Shown here piece by piece: positions 1 to 11,041 of a DNA stretch of 64,000 bases. The notes below the pieces were generated by a model. It was not told the DNA's origin. It saw nothing but the letters and a program-made list of their open reading frames with translations, and searched no databases. The DNA comes from Chelonoidis abingdonii (Eukaryota > Chordata > Testudines > Testudinidae): the NCBI RefSeq assembly GCF_003597395.2, contig NC_133771.1, positions 131,794,456 to 131,858,455 of the forward strand, in the 5' to 3' direction. The stretch's first letter is position 1, and every line of letters begins with the position of its first letter. The translations under genes were made by a program, and so were the position numbers.

Positions 1-430
1 GGCATTCCTGCCAGATCCGAAGTCCCTACCTCCTTGAGATACACTGCTTTGAAGTCACCTAGAGTGGAGCACCCACAGGGACATCTCTCGAAGGAGAAGA
101 GGAGGTTACTCACATTGTGCAGTAACTGACGTTCTTCAAGATGAGTGTCCCTGTGGGTGCTCCAATACCCACCCTCCTCCCCTGTACTTCGGAGTTGGGG
201 TAGCCTCCGTTGTAGAGAAGGAACTAAGGGTACCAGCCGCGCATGCTCACTAGTGATATACTTAGAGTGAGTGACAGGTTCTAAGCATGCGTGGCTGCTA
301 CGAGTACTGCTGCAAAAAATCTCCGATCAAAGGCGCAGGGGCGCACCGACACCTGGAGTGGAGCAGCCACAGGGACACTCATCTCAAAGAATGTCAGTTA
401 CTGCACAAGGTGAGTAACCTCCTCTTTCCC
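1..430 (-). repeat. Terminal-repeat-like fragment with inverted arms (DIRS/LTR-type?)
   Basis: An interspersed repeat that starts before the window. Bases 98-164 and 359-426 form an imperfect inverted repeat of about 67 bp (GAGGAGGTTACTCAC opposite its complement). A further copy of GTGGAGCACCCACAGGGACA at 64-83 is inverted relative to 144-164. Read on the minus strand, the part containing CGGAGATTTTTTGCAGCAGT resembles the stretch at about 63045-63075, which precedes a DIRS-like gag fragment, so both window ends may hold the same family in opposite orientation. The family is inferred; the inverted arms are seen directly. Confidence 0.45.
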
Positions 431-566
431 CATGCTAGTTGCAACATTTTTTGAGTTAGGAAATTATCATCTCTAATATTTAAAAATTCCAAGGATGTTT
501 TAGTATTGGCAGCATAACACCTCCAGCATGTGTCACTCAAATTGAAGTCCTACACAATATATATTA

Positions 567-685
567 GAGTGACCAGACAGCAAGTGTGAAAAATCGGGAT
601 GGGGATGGGGGGCAATAGGAGCCTATATAAGAAAAAGATGGAAAAATCAGGACTGTCTCTATAAAATCGGGACATCTGGTCACCC
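567..685. mobile_element. 119-bp MITE with TA target duplication
   Basis: Short non-autonomous DNA transposon. The ends are GAGTGACCAGA and TCTGGTCACCC, an inverted pair with one mismatch, flanked on both sides by TA (565-566 and 686-687). This is the Tc1/mariner pattern. The flanking TATATATTA and TAATATATA extend the inverted repeat, so the duplication could be read differently. No coding capacity. Confidence 0.7.
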
Positions 686-1149
686 TAATATATATAGATG
701 CTTAAGGAGTTGGTTTCCTGTTTCCTAGTGTGATTTGGTGGTCTGTAGCAAACACAGACTAATATCCTGTACTCCATTTTGTGCTTTATCTGTTAGGATG
801 TTGATCCATAAGCATTCTAGATGATCATCTACTGAGTTATCAGTGATTCAAAAACAGGGAATGCCATTTTTGACTTACAGTGCCACTCTTCTTCCCCTTT
901 TGCCCACTCCATCCTTCCTAAATAGATTACAACCATTGACTGTAACACTCCAATAATGTAAATAATCCCACCAGATTTCAGTAATACCAACAAGATAAAA
1001 TTTATGCTCATGAATGAGCAATTCCTCTTGTTTGTCACTAGGCTCCTACCATTGGTATGTAGGTAATTCAAGATCTTCTTCTCATCATATCCTTTGGTTC
1101 CTTGATTAATTTTGTTGTCAACATCTCAATTTTCTGTTAAATAAGTGCT

Positions 1150-3250
1150 CACATCTTCCCCCTTTTGTTGTTAGTTTACCTCTCTCCTGACTATTCTAGC
1201 CACCCTGTCCCCACAGAGATTGGTTCCCCTTCTACTGAGGTGGAACCCATCAAAACTATACAGCCCTCTATTCCCACAGAAGGTGGACCAATGTTCCACA
1301 AAACCAGCCCCTTCCCACCACTTACCTAGCCAGCTGTTCACTTCCAGGATCATCTGCTTTCTCTTTGCTTGTGGGACAGAAAGGATCTCAGAGAAGATTG
1401 ATTAGATATTCTTCTCCTTCAGCATGATTCTGAGTTCCCTGAGTCATCTGTCATCTAGGAGTTATCCCGCGATGCAGTATCATCAATGCTGATATGAACC
1501 ATCACCCAGGGATCCTTGCCCATCGAGTTCAGAAGCCTATCCAATCTCGGAAAGGAAACTTATGTCTTGGCTCCTGGAAGTCACCACAGTGTCCTGTTGT
1601 CCGCCTACTCATTGCATACAGTTCTTTTGTTTCTTCTGAGTATTGAATCCCTAACAAGGATCATCTCTCTTCCTTGGACAATTGGAGAACTCTTTGTGGG
1701 CAAACTTGGGTTGTTGTTTTTTTACCAGTTGGGACAAGCTGCCATTCACATGTGTGTCCGTACATCTCTGTGTTCCCTTGGTCTAGTCGGATCTTGAGAG
1801 GAATCTTTCACAGTTTCCATACTAAGGCCCTGGTGTTGAAACTTGTAGCTGTGTGGAATTCCTCCTGGTCCTCTTCTCTCTGGTGGCCACAGTCTGCCCA
1901 TCCTTATCCATCTCCAGCCATGTATAAAGCCACAATGACCTTTTGCTTCTGGTGGTTACAAACTTCTAGGCCTTTTCTCTCTCCATCTTCTTGGTGGGCA
2001 GCTCTTTTTCCCCTTGAAACTAGAGTAATGATAGTTCCTGAACCTGCTGTCTAGAACACTTCTGCTTCTCTGATTCTCAATTGCATCTCTATTTGTCCCT
2101 TCAGTTCAAGCATCTTTTCCTCCAGCGCAACCACCAATTTACACTTTATGCACAGGGAGTCCCTTCTGGCTTCAGGCAGGAAAAGAAGCATGGCACATTG
2201 TCATAAATAGATAGCTAAGGGTTAATGTTTCTTTCACCTGTAAAGGGTTAACAAAGGGAACCAAACACCTGACCAGCGGACCAATCAGGAAACTGGATTT
2301 TTTCAAAACTCAGGGCGGAAGTTGGTCTGGTCTTTTGTCTGTTCTCTCGGCTTGAGGCTTGTTTCTTCTTCAAGCTTCTAATCTTCAGTTTTCAAAGTTT
2401 GTGAGTACAAAGTAGCAAACAATAGCTGTTATATGTTTTGTTTGTATTTTACATGTGTGTAGTTGCTGAATGTTAAAATTGTATCTCCTTTTTGAGTAAG
2501 TCTGTTTATTCCTATTTTTCTTTTAAGTATAGCCTGTGTATTGTCAACTTTATGCAGAGATCAGATGTTCATGGTTTTTTCTTTCTTTTTATATAAAAGC
2601 TTTTTTTAAGACTTGTTGAGTTTTCTCTCTTGGGTAGGCTAAGGAACAAGGGAAGGGGAATTCTCTTTGTGTTAGATCTACGGAGGGTAGAGCTTCTGCA
2701 GCACCTGGGAATTGTGGGAGGGGAAGAGAGATTAGAATCATTCTCGTTTCCTTGTATTTGGGGTTTGTCTCTTGGTGAATAGAGGAGACATGCTTCTTGT
2801 GTAATGTGATGTAAAGAGATTGAATCAGTCACTCTCAGTTAGCCAGCAGAGAAAGTCGGGTGGGAGAGAGAGGGAAGGGAATGGGTTATTTCCCTTTGTT
2901 GTGAGACTCAGAGTCTCTGAGTCTTGGAGTCCTCCAGGGAAGGTTTTGGGGAGACCAGAGGGAGCCAAAACCCTGGAATTTTTGGCTGGTGGCAGCGAGA
3001 TCAAATCTGAGCTGGTAATTAAGCTTAGAGGGGTTCATGCTAGCTTCTCAGGTTATGAACGCTAAGGTTCAAGTCTGAGTAGGAAGCTACGACACACATC
3101 CAGTGCAAGTCACCAGAACTGTTCCATTACTAGCCATATTGAAATTGCGTGCAGAGCTGTACCTGGAAGGGAAGCCTCTCACACTCCTGGTCTAAAGTCC
3201 CTCCAAAACTTTCCTGTTAGCTGTCTCTGCTCAATTGGGGCATTCCAAGA
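1150..3250 (-). mobile_element. CR1 LINE ORF1 remnant (esterase and zinc-finger part), split by a solo LTR
   Basis: On the minus strand, 1171-1353 encodes the end of a CR1 ORF1-type SGNH/GDSL esterase, recognisable by the block DGFHLSRRGTNL near its C-terminus. Further up the same strand, about 1465-1500 reads VMVHISIDDTA, matching the esterase V-x-H-I-G-x-N-D block. At about 2080-2190 lies a coiled-coil stretch following a C-x2-C pair, as in the zinc-finger region of CR1 ORF1. Stop codons and frameshifts break it, so it is dead. The LTR at 2199-3094 interrupts it; when one copy of the 5-bp duplication is discounted, the minus-strand frame continues into sequence holding another C-x2-C. The outer limits are approximate. 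Confidence 0.65.
2199..3094 (+). mobile_element. Solo LTR (896 bp) with 5-bp target duplication CACAT
   Basis: Begins TGTCATAAATAG and ends GCTACGACA, so it has TG...CA ends with a short inverted TGTC/GACA pair. It is flanked by CACAT at 2194-2198 and at 3095-3099. There is no internal retroelement coding sequence, so it is a solo LTR left by recombination. A GGTGGCAGCG motif near 2989 recurs in the LTR at 35411-36334, suggesting a related family. Assignment to gypsy or to an endogenous retrovirus cannot be made from the LTR alone. It is younger than the CR1 remnant it sits in. Confidence 0.75.
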
Positions 3251-3484
3251 ACTAGATTTCTTGTAGAAACAGAGTAATACAATGAAAGCATAACTCTGAG
3301 CAGAAGTCAGGTCAGTGTATTCAATGTGCTTGGCTAGAAATGTCACTATGTGGGGGTTTATATAAATGATGAGAACCTTTGAGAAACTACCAGGGTGCTT
3401 TTTTCAAGGAGGCATGAAACACAGACAGAGAAGAAAAAATTACCACAAGGTTCATGCTCTGACTAAACCATCAAAAATGTGGAA

Positions 3485-3509
3485 ATTATTATTATTATTA
3501 TTATTATTT
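3485..3509. repeat. (ATT)n microsatellite
   Basis: About eight near-perfect ATT units. Simple repeat with no visible function. Confidence 0.9.
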
Positions 3510-3510
3510 A

Positions 3511-4579
3511 TTTCATATGTAACTCTCCTCTAGTGCCTGAAGTTTGTAGCATTTATGATATGGAGACTCATTCACTGGACACACTGCTACCCCTGTATTT
3601 AGGAACACTTAGGTGAATTAAAGATGACAAGTCAGCAGATTTTCCTTTCTTTAGTCAGTTTAATTCTGACCATAACAATTATTTTGATACATTGGCATAA
3701 CATATTGTTTGTCTTTTCTGCAGAAATATTTTGGTATTCAAATTTCTGGTGAAATTTTCTGTTGACAACTTAGACAAAACTTTTTGTTTTCCTAAAAAAT
3801 ATTTGTGGGAAAATAAAACATTTTTTCACCAGCTCTATTGAAAAGTTAACTACAAGTGTGAGGACACATGTACTGTTTCTTTAAATCTGTTTCAGGAAGC
3901 CAGGAAGCATGGGAGCTGGAGAAGGTTCTAAACAGAAGTTCTACAGTGATGAAGATTGAGAGAGAAAAGCTTTAGAAATAATAATGTTTTCCCTATTCTG
4001 ACACTTCCTTGTTCAATGTAGAAGAAAGAGAGACTTTCTGTAATTCTTTATCATTGCCACATAGGTCACTTCCTTTTTTCCCACTCATACTGTGCTCTTG
4101 CCTTATTTGTTACCTTCCATGGTAAATGGTGTGTGCATGCACTGGTAACAGAATATTGACAATGTGATGAGATTTTTGCAATCAGAATAAAATGTCAAGT
4201 ATCTCATGAGCTAAGAACAGAGTTAAGCACAGAGGTCAACCATGGAGTGCCTCCACCTTACTTGCGCCCCATATGCAATCATGTCCCCATCCTCCTTATC
4301 TCTCCCAGACCTGCAACTCTCTTTCTCCTCCATCCCCAGAAAAACAGCTGATGAGGGCTCAGCTTTCTCTGCCTGGCTTGAGAATGGACCAAGTAGATTG
4401 AGCTAAAATCTGAGCTAAACCCTAACATTGGAGACCTAGCTCTGTCCCTCTCATTTCCATGGGAGTTAGAAATTGGAGACCTAGCTCTGTCCCTCTGCTA
4501 GCTGATCCTACTCTGAGGAAGGAAGAACCCCCAATCCTTTCAGAAGTATGTGTCTGTGAGGGCCAGGGATGAATATGGG
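3511..4579. other. Unannotated intergenic stretch
   Basis: AT-rich sequence without an open frame, splice-flanked exon or repeat that I recognise. Confidence 0.5.
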
Positions 4580-4839
4580 CAAGGGCAGCTCTAGGCATTT
4601 TGCCGCCCCAAGCACGGCAGGCAGGCTGCCTTCAGCGGCTTGCCTGCGGGAGGTCCCCAATCCCGTGGATTCAGCAGCAGTCTTCAGGAGGTCCGCCGAA
4701 GCCACAGGACCAGCGGACCTCCGCAGGCATGCCACCGAAGGCAACCTGCCTGCTGCCCTTGCGGCGACCGACAGAGTGCCCCCCATGGCTTGCCACTCCA
4801 GGCACACGTTTGGTATGCTGGTGCCTGGAGCCGCCCCTG
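4580..4839. mobile_element. 260-bp hAT-type MITE, 8-bp target duplication
   Basis: The ends are CAAGGGCAGCTCTAGG and CCTGGAGCCGCCCCTG, an inverted pair with mismatches. The flanks are AATATGGG (4572-4579) and GATATGGG (4840-4847), an 8-bp duplication with one difference, typical of hAT. The interior is GC-rich, with partly palindromic GCCTGCGGGAGGTCC-type blocks. That palindromy explains long open frames on both strands here, none of which looks like a protein. Confidence 0.75.
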
Positions 4840-4847
4840 GATATGGG

Positions 4848-6235
4848 AAGGGCAAGAGCAGAATGTGTGTATATGAGACCAAGAAAGAGAGGGAGAGAGA
4901 CAGAGTCAAGGTTGGGAATAAAAAGGAGAATTTGAGCAATTTGAGAATAAAAGGCAGCAAGTGGGTGGTAGGAGGGCTATATCAGGTCATGAGAAAAATG
5001 TGAGCAAGACTGATGGAGAAACAGGAAGGAAATAACTGAAAGAATACAACAGAAAGATGAAGGAGTGGGATGGAGGGAGAGAGAAAGATGAAAAACTATG
5101 CACTATAGAAAAATAAGTTTGTGAGGGAAACAATAAGGAAATAGGCGGAGGAGAAAGCTAAAAATAGATCTGAGCAAAAGTACAGTGACAACATGTTGTG
5201 TTAACTTACATACAATAAACTAATATGTCTGTGTATTATTTAAATTCTGTGATCTTAAGGAATGACAGAGAGGTCAGAGCCTGTGATGGATGCCATTTTG
5301 TGTACATCTATTTTATAAATCAATATATGTCAATCTAAATGTAAATGAATTCAAAACATGGGATGGTACAAAGTGGATGACACATGTTGAAGTTTTCCTC
5401 GAGTAGCCAAAAAAACCCAGGATCAGCCCACATTAAGCCTGTGGGTTTCATTTGCATAACATACACAGTATTTTTCTTACCTTTTATATTTTCTTTATTC
5501 AGTTAGTGGTGGCAGACAGCTCACAGGTGGTGAGATTTGACAAACCACAATAACCATATTAGTAAAATGAGAGTAAGTTTCCTTTCAAACTGAAATATAG
5601 GACAGTGTGGGGGTTTCATTTGCATAACATGCAGATTTTTAGTAAGCTGTCTTAAAAAGAAAAAAAAACCTCTCTTCTTACAACACTTTGAAGAAGTTTA
5701 GTGTCTGCTTGAACGGCTGTCTGGATTTAATAAATGGGTCAAAAGAAGATGTGCAGTGGTGGTAAGTCGGACTAGCTACCTTAGCCAATGAAAATGGAGT
5801 TAATTCTTCATTTTCAAAGTCTGCTTTTATTGCTGCTAATTGTGTCTATTACAGACTAAAAGCAAAAGCTACACTTTAATTAGAGAATATTAGAATACAG
5901 AAGAGAATCAGCAATGCTTTGTATAGTGTCCAAGCTGAACATCTGATCAGTCTACTTAATGGGCAATAACAATCCCTCTTATTTTAACTAAATGTGCTTA
6001 GGGCTCAGATTGTAAATCTGTGTCTTCTGACTTCTCATCTCCACCACTGACACCAATTCCTTGTGTGGCTTTGGGAAAGTCATGGAGCTACTCTGGGTCT
6101 GTTTTTCTGTCTGTAGCACAGTGATGATGATAATACTTAATTGCCTCCCAAAGTAATTGTACCATTGCTTTGTAAATGCTTAGAATGTGGGCCAGCACCT
6201 GATAGGGACAATTAAGCCTGTTACTAGCAGAAGAA
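4848..6235. other. Unannotated intergenic stretch
   Basis: AT-rich, with no recognisable gene. A TTTCATTTGCATAACAT block occurs twice, at about 5447-5463 and 5613-5629. It contains an octamer-like ATTTGCAT, but without further context this is only a repeated word. Confidence 0.4.
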
Positions 6236-6345
6236 TTCTTCATTTGAAAGTAGCAGAGAATCCTGTGGCGCCTTATAGACTAACAGACATTTTGGAGCAT
6301 GAGCTTTCGTGGGTGAATACCCACTTCGTCAGATTTGGACTAAAA
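6236..6345 (-). mobile_element. Penelope-like 3'-end fragment
   Basis: The segment with CCTTATAGACTAACAGAC and GAGCTTTCGTGGGTGAATAC matches the end of the Penelope-like element at 53650-54745 (CCTTAGAGACTAACAAAT, AAGCTTTCATGGGCTAAGAC). It is a 5'-truncated tail in the same orientation, with no coding sequence. Confidence 0.55.
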
Positions 6346-7024
6346 ACTAGCACATTTATTGAGTTATGTATCCAGTTTAGAAGAATATAAATCATTACCA
6401 TTACCATATCTTGCTTACTTTACTCATGTGAGTAATCCCACTGAAGCTGATCATACTACTCACAGCAGTGAGGTGAACTGGAGTTGGCTTTGTGTAATGA
6501 AGTCGACTCTGAAAGAATTACAATCACCTTTTCGTTCCAAAGTTGTCAAAAGTTTTCTAATGGCAAGGTAAAAATGTTAAAGACCCCTATCCTGCAATGC
6601 ACTCTGTGAGCCAGGATCATGGCAGGATCAGGGCCAAAATTTTAATATGGCAAGCAAGATTGTTATGAATCAAGGGATCTGTTTTATATATTAATAGAAA
6701 CTGCTTTACTCTTTAGCAAGTTCCTCAAAGACATGCTATTACCCATAATAAAGACTTGGTATAATAACTGTCTATACCTCAGTTTACAAATGCATTGTAA
6801 AAGGTAACAGAATTTCCTATTAGGGATTTTTAAAATATTTTATAATAATTTATTAGAAAGAAAATAATTTCTATCAGCATTATGAAAACATTTTCACATG
6901 CTACTTTCATGTAAACTGTTAGTGACTGAGGAGGTTATATGCTATAGCTTGATACTTCAGAAGCAAGAGCATTAGAAATAAAACTAGTATTTATATCTCC
7001 AGAACAGTCCAGAAACCACATTAT

Positions 7025-7095
7025 GAGCCCGATCCAAAGCCCAGTGAAGCTACTGAAAGACTTCTATTGACTTCGGTGAGTTTTGGATCAGACCC
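7025..7095. repeat. Short palindromic repeat
   Basis: GATCCAAAGCCCAGTGAAG and the near-complement ATTGACTTCGGTGAGTTTTGGATC form an imperfect hairpin. Related hairpins built around a CATTGACTTCAATGG-like core recur at 10915, 25589, 44838 and 60205, so this is a dispersed short foldback family. Confidence 0.6.
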
Positions 7096-7676
7096 TTTGG
7101 AAATGCAACTATTCACTAGACAGCAAAACAGAATAAACAATCTAAAAAAAAAGTATTGGCAAATGAGATCTTAAGGAAAAGCTTTTTTTAACCAAGCTGC
7201 TTAATTTCTTGATTGTAATAACTGTAGGTTTCATTTGTTCTTAATAAAACAAGTTTAACAGCTGTTAAAACAGGCCTTTGGGGACCTAATTTACTGACAA
7301 GATTGTGACATTTTAATGATGAGTTCATTTTTATACATCATAAAACAAATACATTATACAGAGTAGATTAGTGTATCTACAATTTTTTATTTTTATTTTT
7401 GCAATAAGTAGAAAACACCCATCCACAAGCTGTGGAGACCATGCCAGTTATCTAAACATACAAAACAAAAATGCAATATGCTCAGCTCATGCATTCTAAC
7501 ACACCATTAACGTGTGCTTAAATACTATCCCTCGTCAGTCACTGGACAGTGTCTCGCTCCATCTACCCCTCTTCAAAGGCCAGGTGAAACAAATGGGCCC
7601 TTGCACATGCCATGAAAGTCACTAAATCAGGCTATTTCAGAGCCCTGGAGCCATTCTGCATTCTGTTAGCCTCTTA

Positions 7677-8068
7677 GGCTACGTCTACACTACAGGATAA
7701 ATTCGAATTAGCTTAAACCGATCTTATAAAACAGATATTATGAAGTCGATTGTGCGCGTCCACACTAGGCATATTAATTCGGTGGTGTGCGTCCATGGTC
7801 CAAGGCTAGCATCGATTTCTGGAGCACTGCACTGTGGGTAGCTACTGTAAAATAATGAGGCCAATAATGTCGATTTCCGTCCACACTAACACTATTCCAA
7901 TATAGTAATATCGATTTTAGCATTACTCCTCTCGTTTTGTAGGATTACAGAAATCGATTTAAAGAGCCCTTTAAATCGATATAAAGAGCAGTGTAGTGTG
8001 GATGGGTGCAGCATTAAATTGATTTAACGCTGTTAAAATCGGTTTAACAGCGTAGTGTAGACCAGGCC
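7677..8068. mobile_element. 392-bp PIF/Harbinger-type MITE with TTA duplication
   Basis: The ends are GGCTACGTCTACACTA and TAGTGTAGACCAGGCC, inverted complements with two mismatches, flanked by TTA at 7674-7676 and 8069-8071. The 3-bp TTA/TAA duplication is the Harbinger hallmark. Subterminal blocks such as ATCGATTT and GTCCACACTA also occur at the ends of the 3.9-kb element at 27886-31803, so this MITE is probably a deletion derivative of that family. Confidence 0.85.
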
Positions 8069-8119
8069 TTAGTCACCTTTTCTGTTATATCGAGGGTGAA
8101 CTCATATCAGTACCTCTGC

Positions 8120-8720
8120 TGACCACAACTGTGGCAGTGTTTCATAGGATGGGAGACCGTCACTCAGATAGACTGGCTTTAGATCATTTAGGGCTAAATC
8201 ATTTAAAACCAGCATCGTTAAATCTATCTGTAAGCTCACAAGTAATCAGTGCAGATAGCATTGCACAGGCGTTATGTGCTTTCTAAAGGATGCTGTACCT
8301 ACAAACCAAGCAGCCACCTTCTGCATCAGGTTCCAGCTGACAAACTGTTTTAAGATATATTCTCATATAAAGTGCACTGTAGTAATCTAACCTGGAAGCG
8401 ACAAAGACATGGATAGTGGGAGCAAGCTTCCATACGGTCACACCTGTCAGACCAGGCATAGAGGGTAAAATACCTTGGGAACCACTGCTCCCATTTGATT
8501 TTCTAAATGCAGCTATTGGCCCTAGCAAAGCCCTGTGTTATAAACTCAAGTGACTAACGACAATTGAATTTAGAGGCAGGTATCTCTGCCATTTTTTCCA
8601 GTTGTTTCTCCCAGCCTACCAACATCACTTCTGTCTTGGCTGAGCCTCAATCCAGACATCTTTCTCTCTTCCATGCCTCAATCTCCACTAGACACTGGGT
8701 CAGTCTCTCAACCATTTTAT
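8120..8720. mobile_element. Old L2-like LINE remnant
   Basis: Text such as TAAAACCAGCA, AATCAGTGCAGAT, CACTGTAGTAATCTAACCTGG and CAGCCACCTTCTGCATCAG resembles the 3' part of L2-type LINEs as I remember them. The segment around 8221-8280 aligns with 51620-51680 (GCCAGTGTAGAG...AGGTGTGATCTGCTT), so at least two copies exist in this window. Too decayed to give a protein. Confidence 0.4.
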
Positions 8721-8908
8721 GACTTTAATAATCTGCCACAGGCCTATCCAAATGGAACTTTGGGATAGACGGTACAATGTCAAGTGACTAAATTCATCCC
8801 CAAAATGACTCCATTGAAGTCAATTGAGTCAAATCACAAATTAATTTCACCCCTTTTTTGTTTGATATGCATATTCACACATCAAAAACTGAAGGAAATT
8901 TTGCATTA

Positions 8909-10010
8909 GGGCTGTCAATTAATCACAGTTAACTCGCGCAATTAACTCAATGATTAATCGCAGTTATAACAATAGAATACCAATTGAAATTTATTAAATA
9001 TTTGTGGATGTTTTTCTACATTTTCAATATTGATTTCAATTACAAAAAAGAATAGAAAGTGCATAGTGCTCACATTATATTATTATTTTGATTACAAATA
9101 TACGCACTGTAAAAATGATAAACAAAAGAAATAGTATTTTTCAATTCACTTCATACAAGTAGTGAAGTACAATCTCTTTAGCATGAAAGTGTAACTTACA
9201 AATGCAGATTTTTTTTTGTTACATAACTGTAGTCAAAAACAAAACTGTGTAAAACTTTACAGCCTAGAAGTCCACTCAGTCCAACTTTTTATTCTGCCAA
9301 TCACTAAGACAAACAGGTTTGTTTACATTTACGGGAGATACTGCTGCTTGCTTCTTGTTTACAATGTTACCTGAAAGTGAAAACAGGCATTTGCATGGCA
9401 CTTTTGTAGCCGGTGTTGCAAGGTATTTACATGCTAGATATGCTAAACATTTGTATGTCCTCTGGAATGGTAGTTGAAGCATTAAGGGAAATATGAAACT
9501 TTATGAAATCTGGCACATAAATATCTTGTGATGCCATCTAAAACAGTGCCATGCAAATGCTTGTTTTCGCTTTCAGGTAACATTGCAAGAAAAAGTGGGC
9601 AGCATTATCTCCTGCAAATGTAAACAAACTTGTTTATCCTAGTAATTGGCTGAACAAGAAGTAGTACTGAGCGGACTTGTAGGCTCAAAAGTTCTACATT
9701 GTTTTGTTTTTGAATGCAGTTATTTTTTGTACGTAATTTTACATTTGTAAGTTCAACTTTCATGATAAAGAGATTGCACTACAGTACTTGTTAGGTAAAT
9801 TGAAAAATACTATTTTTTATTTTTACAGTGCATTTATAATAAAAAATAAATATAAAGTGAGTACTGTATATTTTGTATTCTGTGTTGCAATTGAAATTGA
9901 TATATTTGAAAATGTAGTAACCATCCAAACATATTTTAAATAAATGGTATTCTATTGTTGTTTAACAGCATGATTAATCATGATTGATTTTTTTAATTGC
10001 TTGACAGCCC
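8909..10010. mobile_element. 1.1-kb foldback element with TA duplication
   Basis: The ends are GGGCTGTCAATTAATC and TTGACAGCCC, flanked by TA (8907-8908 and 10011-10012). Nearly the whole element is one imperfect palindrome: about 500 bp on the left is complementary to about 500 bp on the right. Examples are AAACAGGCATTTGCATGGCA at about 9382 against TGCCATGCAAATGCTTGTTT at about 9547, and GTAAACAAACTTGTTTA on the right against its complement on the left. The spacer lies at about 9405-9545. No transposase. The TA duplication suggests Tc1/mariner-type mobilisation. Confidence 0.8.
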
Positions 10011-10012
10011 TA

Positions 10013-10914
10013 GTTTTTATCAGTAATAATGAGAATATGTGTATGAATATAAAGGGAAAAACTAGATGAGGGCTAATAAGAGAGTATATGTGCTTGTGTC
10101 AGTAATGTTAGCAAAGGATTGGATTCTATCACCTAATTCCATTCAGGGCCTTTAATGCTGCTATATGGAGAAGGGGACCTTAGAAACAGGTCTAGGATAG
10201 TAACTATAAATTATTATTGACTTTTGACGTAATAGTTTGATCAGTTATTTTATGTTTTGACACCATGCAATGTGTTTGATTCTGTGGGTATGTCCTGTAG
10301 ACAGCAGCCTGGCATCTATAAAATTATTCCAGTCAAAGAAAATCAAGTAGGGAACCAACTTTATTGCTGTATGTTCAACTTCCAAAAAGAACTGTGTCAC
10401 ACACAATATCTAGCATTTCTCCAAGATCTAACCTCCTATTGATTTAAACAAAATTTGTAAGGCCCACTGAAACAGCATCATCTGGTGACATCCAATAATA
10501 TTACAAACTATGACAATTTTACACTCAGGACATTGAGTAAATCATTCATATCTGAGTGATTTATTTTGTGTTTAATTTCCTGTTACTGCAAACATTTGAA
10601 TTAACATAAATGAATAATAAAATGCATGGAAATAAACATGGATATTATCCAGAATTCATACAACATAAAATCAAATCCTTCAAAGGCTAATTAGAACAAA
10701 TGTTAACATTGTGCCTGAGCTATGAATATATAAATAGCAAATGTGTGCACAAAAATAGGGGACAAAGATTTTCCTGTTTTGTCTGTGCAAGTGCACATTT
10801 TGCATGAGTACAGTTCAGGTACATCATTTGGAAAATTTAGAACTCAATATGTAGTAAGATCTTATGTGTACTTCAGAACATATTTACTGTTCAATTAAGT
10901 AACTACGGCAGGCC
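10013..10914. other. Unannotated stretch upstream of CCR6
   Basis: AT-rich, with no recognisable exon or repeat. Confidence 0.4.
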
Positions 10915-11041
10915 CTGATCCTGCAAACACTTGGATGTGTTTAACTTTATAGATATTGCCAATAACTCCATTGACTTCAACTGGATTCTCCTATGCATAA
11001 AGTTAAGTATTTGCTTAATTGTTTGCAGGATAGAGGCCATA
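10915..11041. repeat. Palindromic foldback repeat
   Basis: GGCCCTGATCCTGCAAACACT on the left pairs with GTTTGCAGGATAGAGGCC on the right. Further inside, AACTTTATAGATATTGCC and CATAAAGTTAAG also pair, around a CCATTGACTTCAACTGG core. It is a 125-bp imperfect hairpin of the same kind as the ones at 7025 and 44838. Confidence 0.65.

Noticed and set aside
5447..5629. Duplicated octamer-containing block as an enhancer
   Set aside because: Two copies of a 17-bp AT-rich word with no gene or other motif nearby; not enough to claim regulation.
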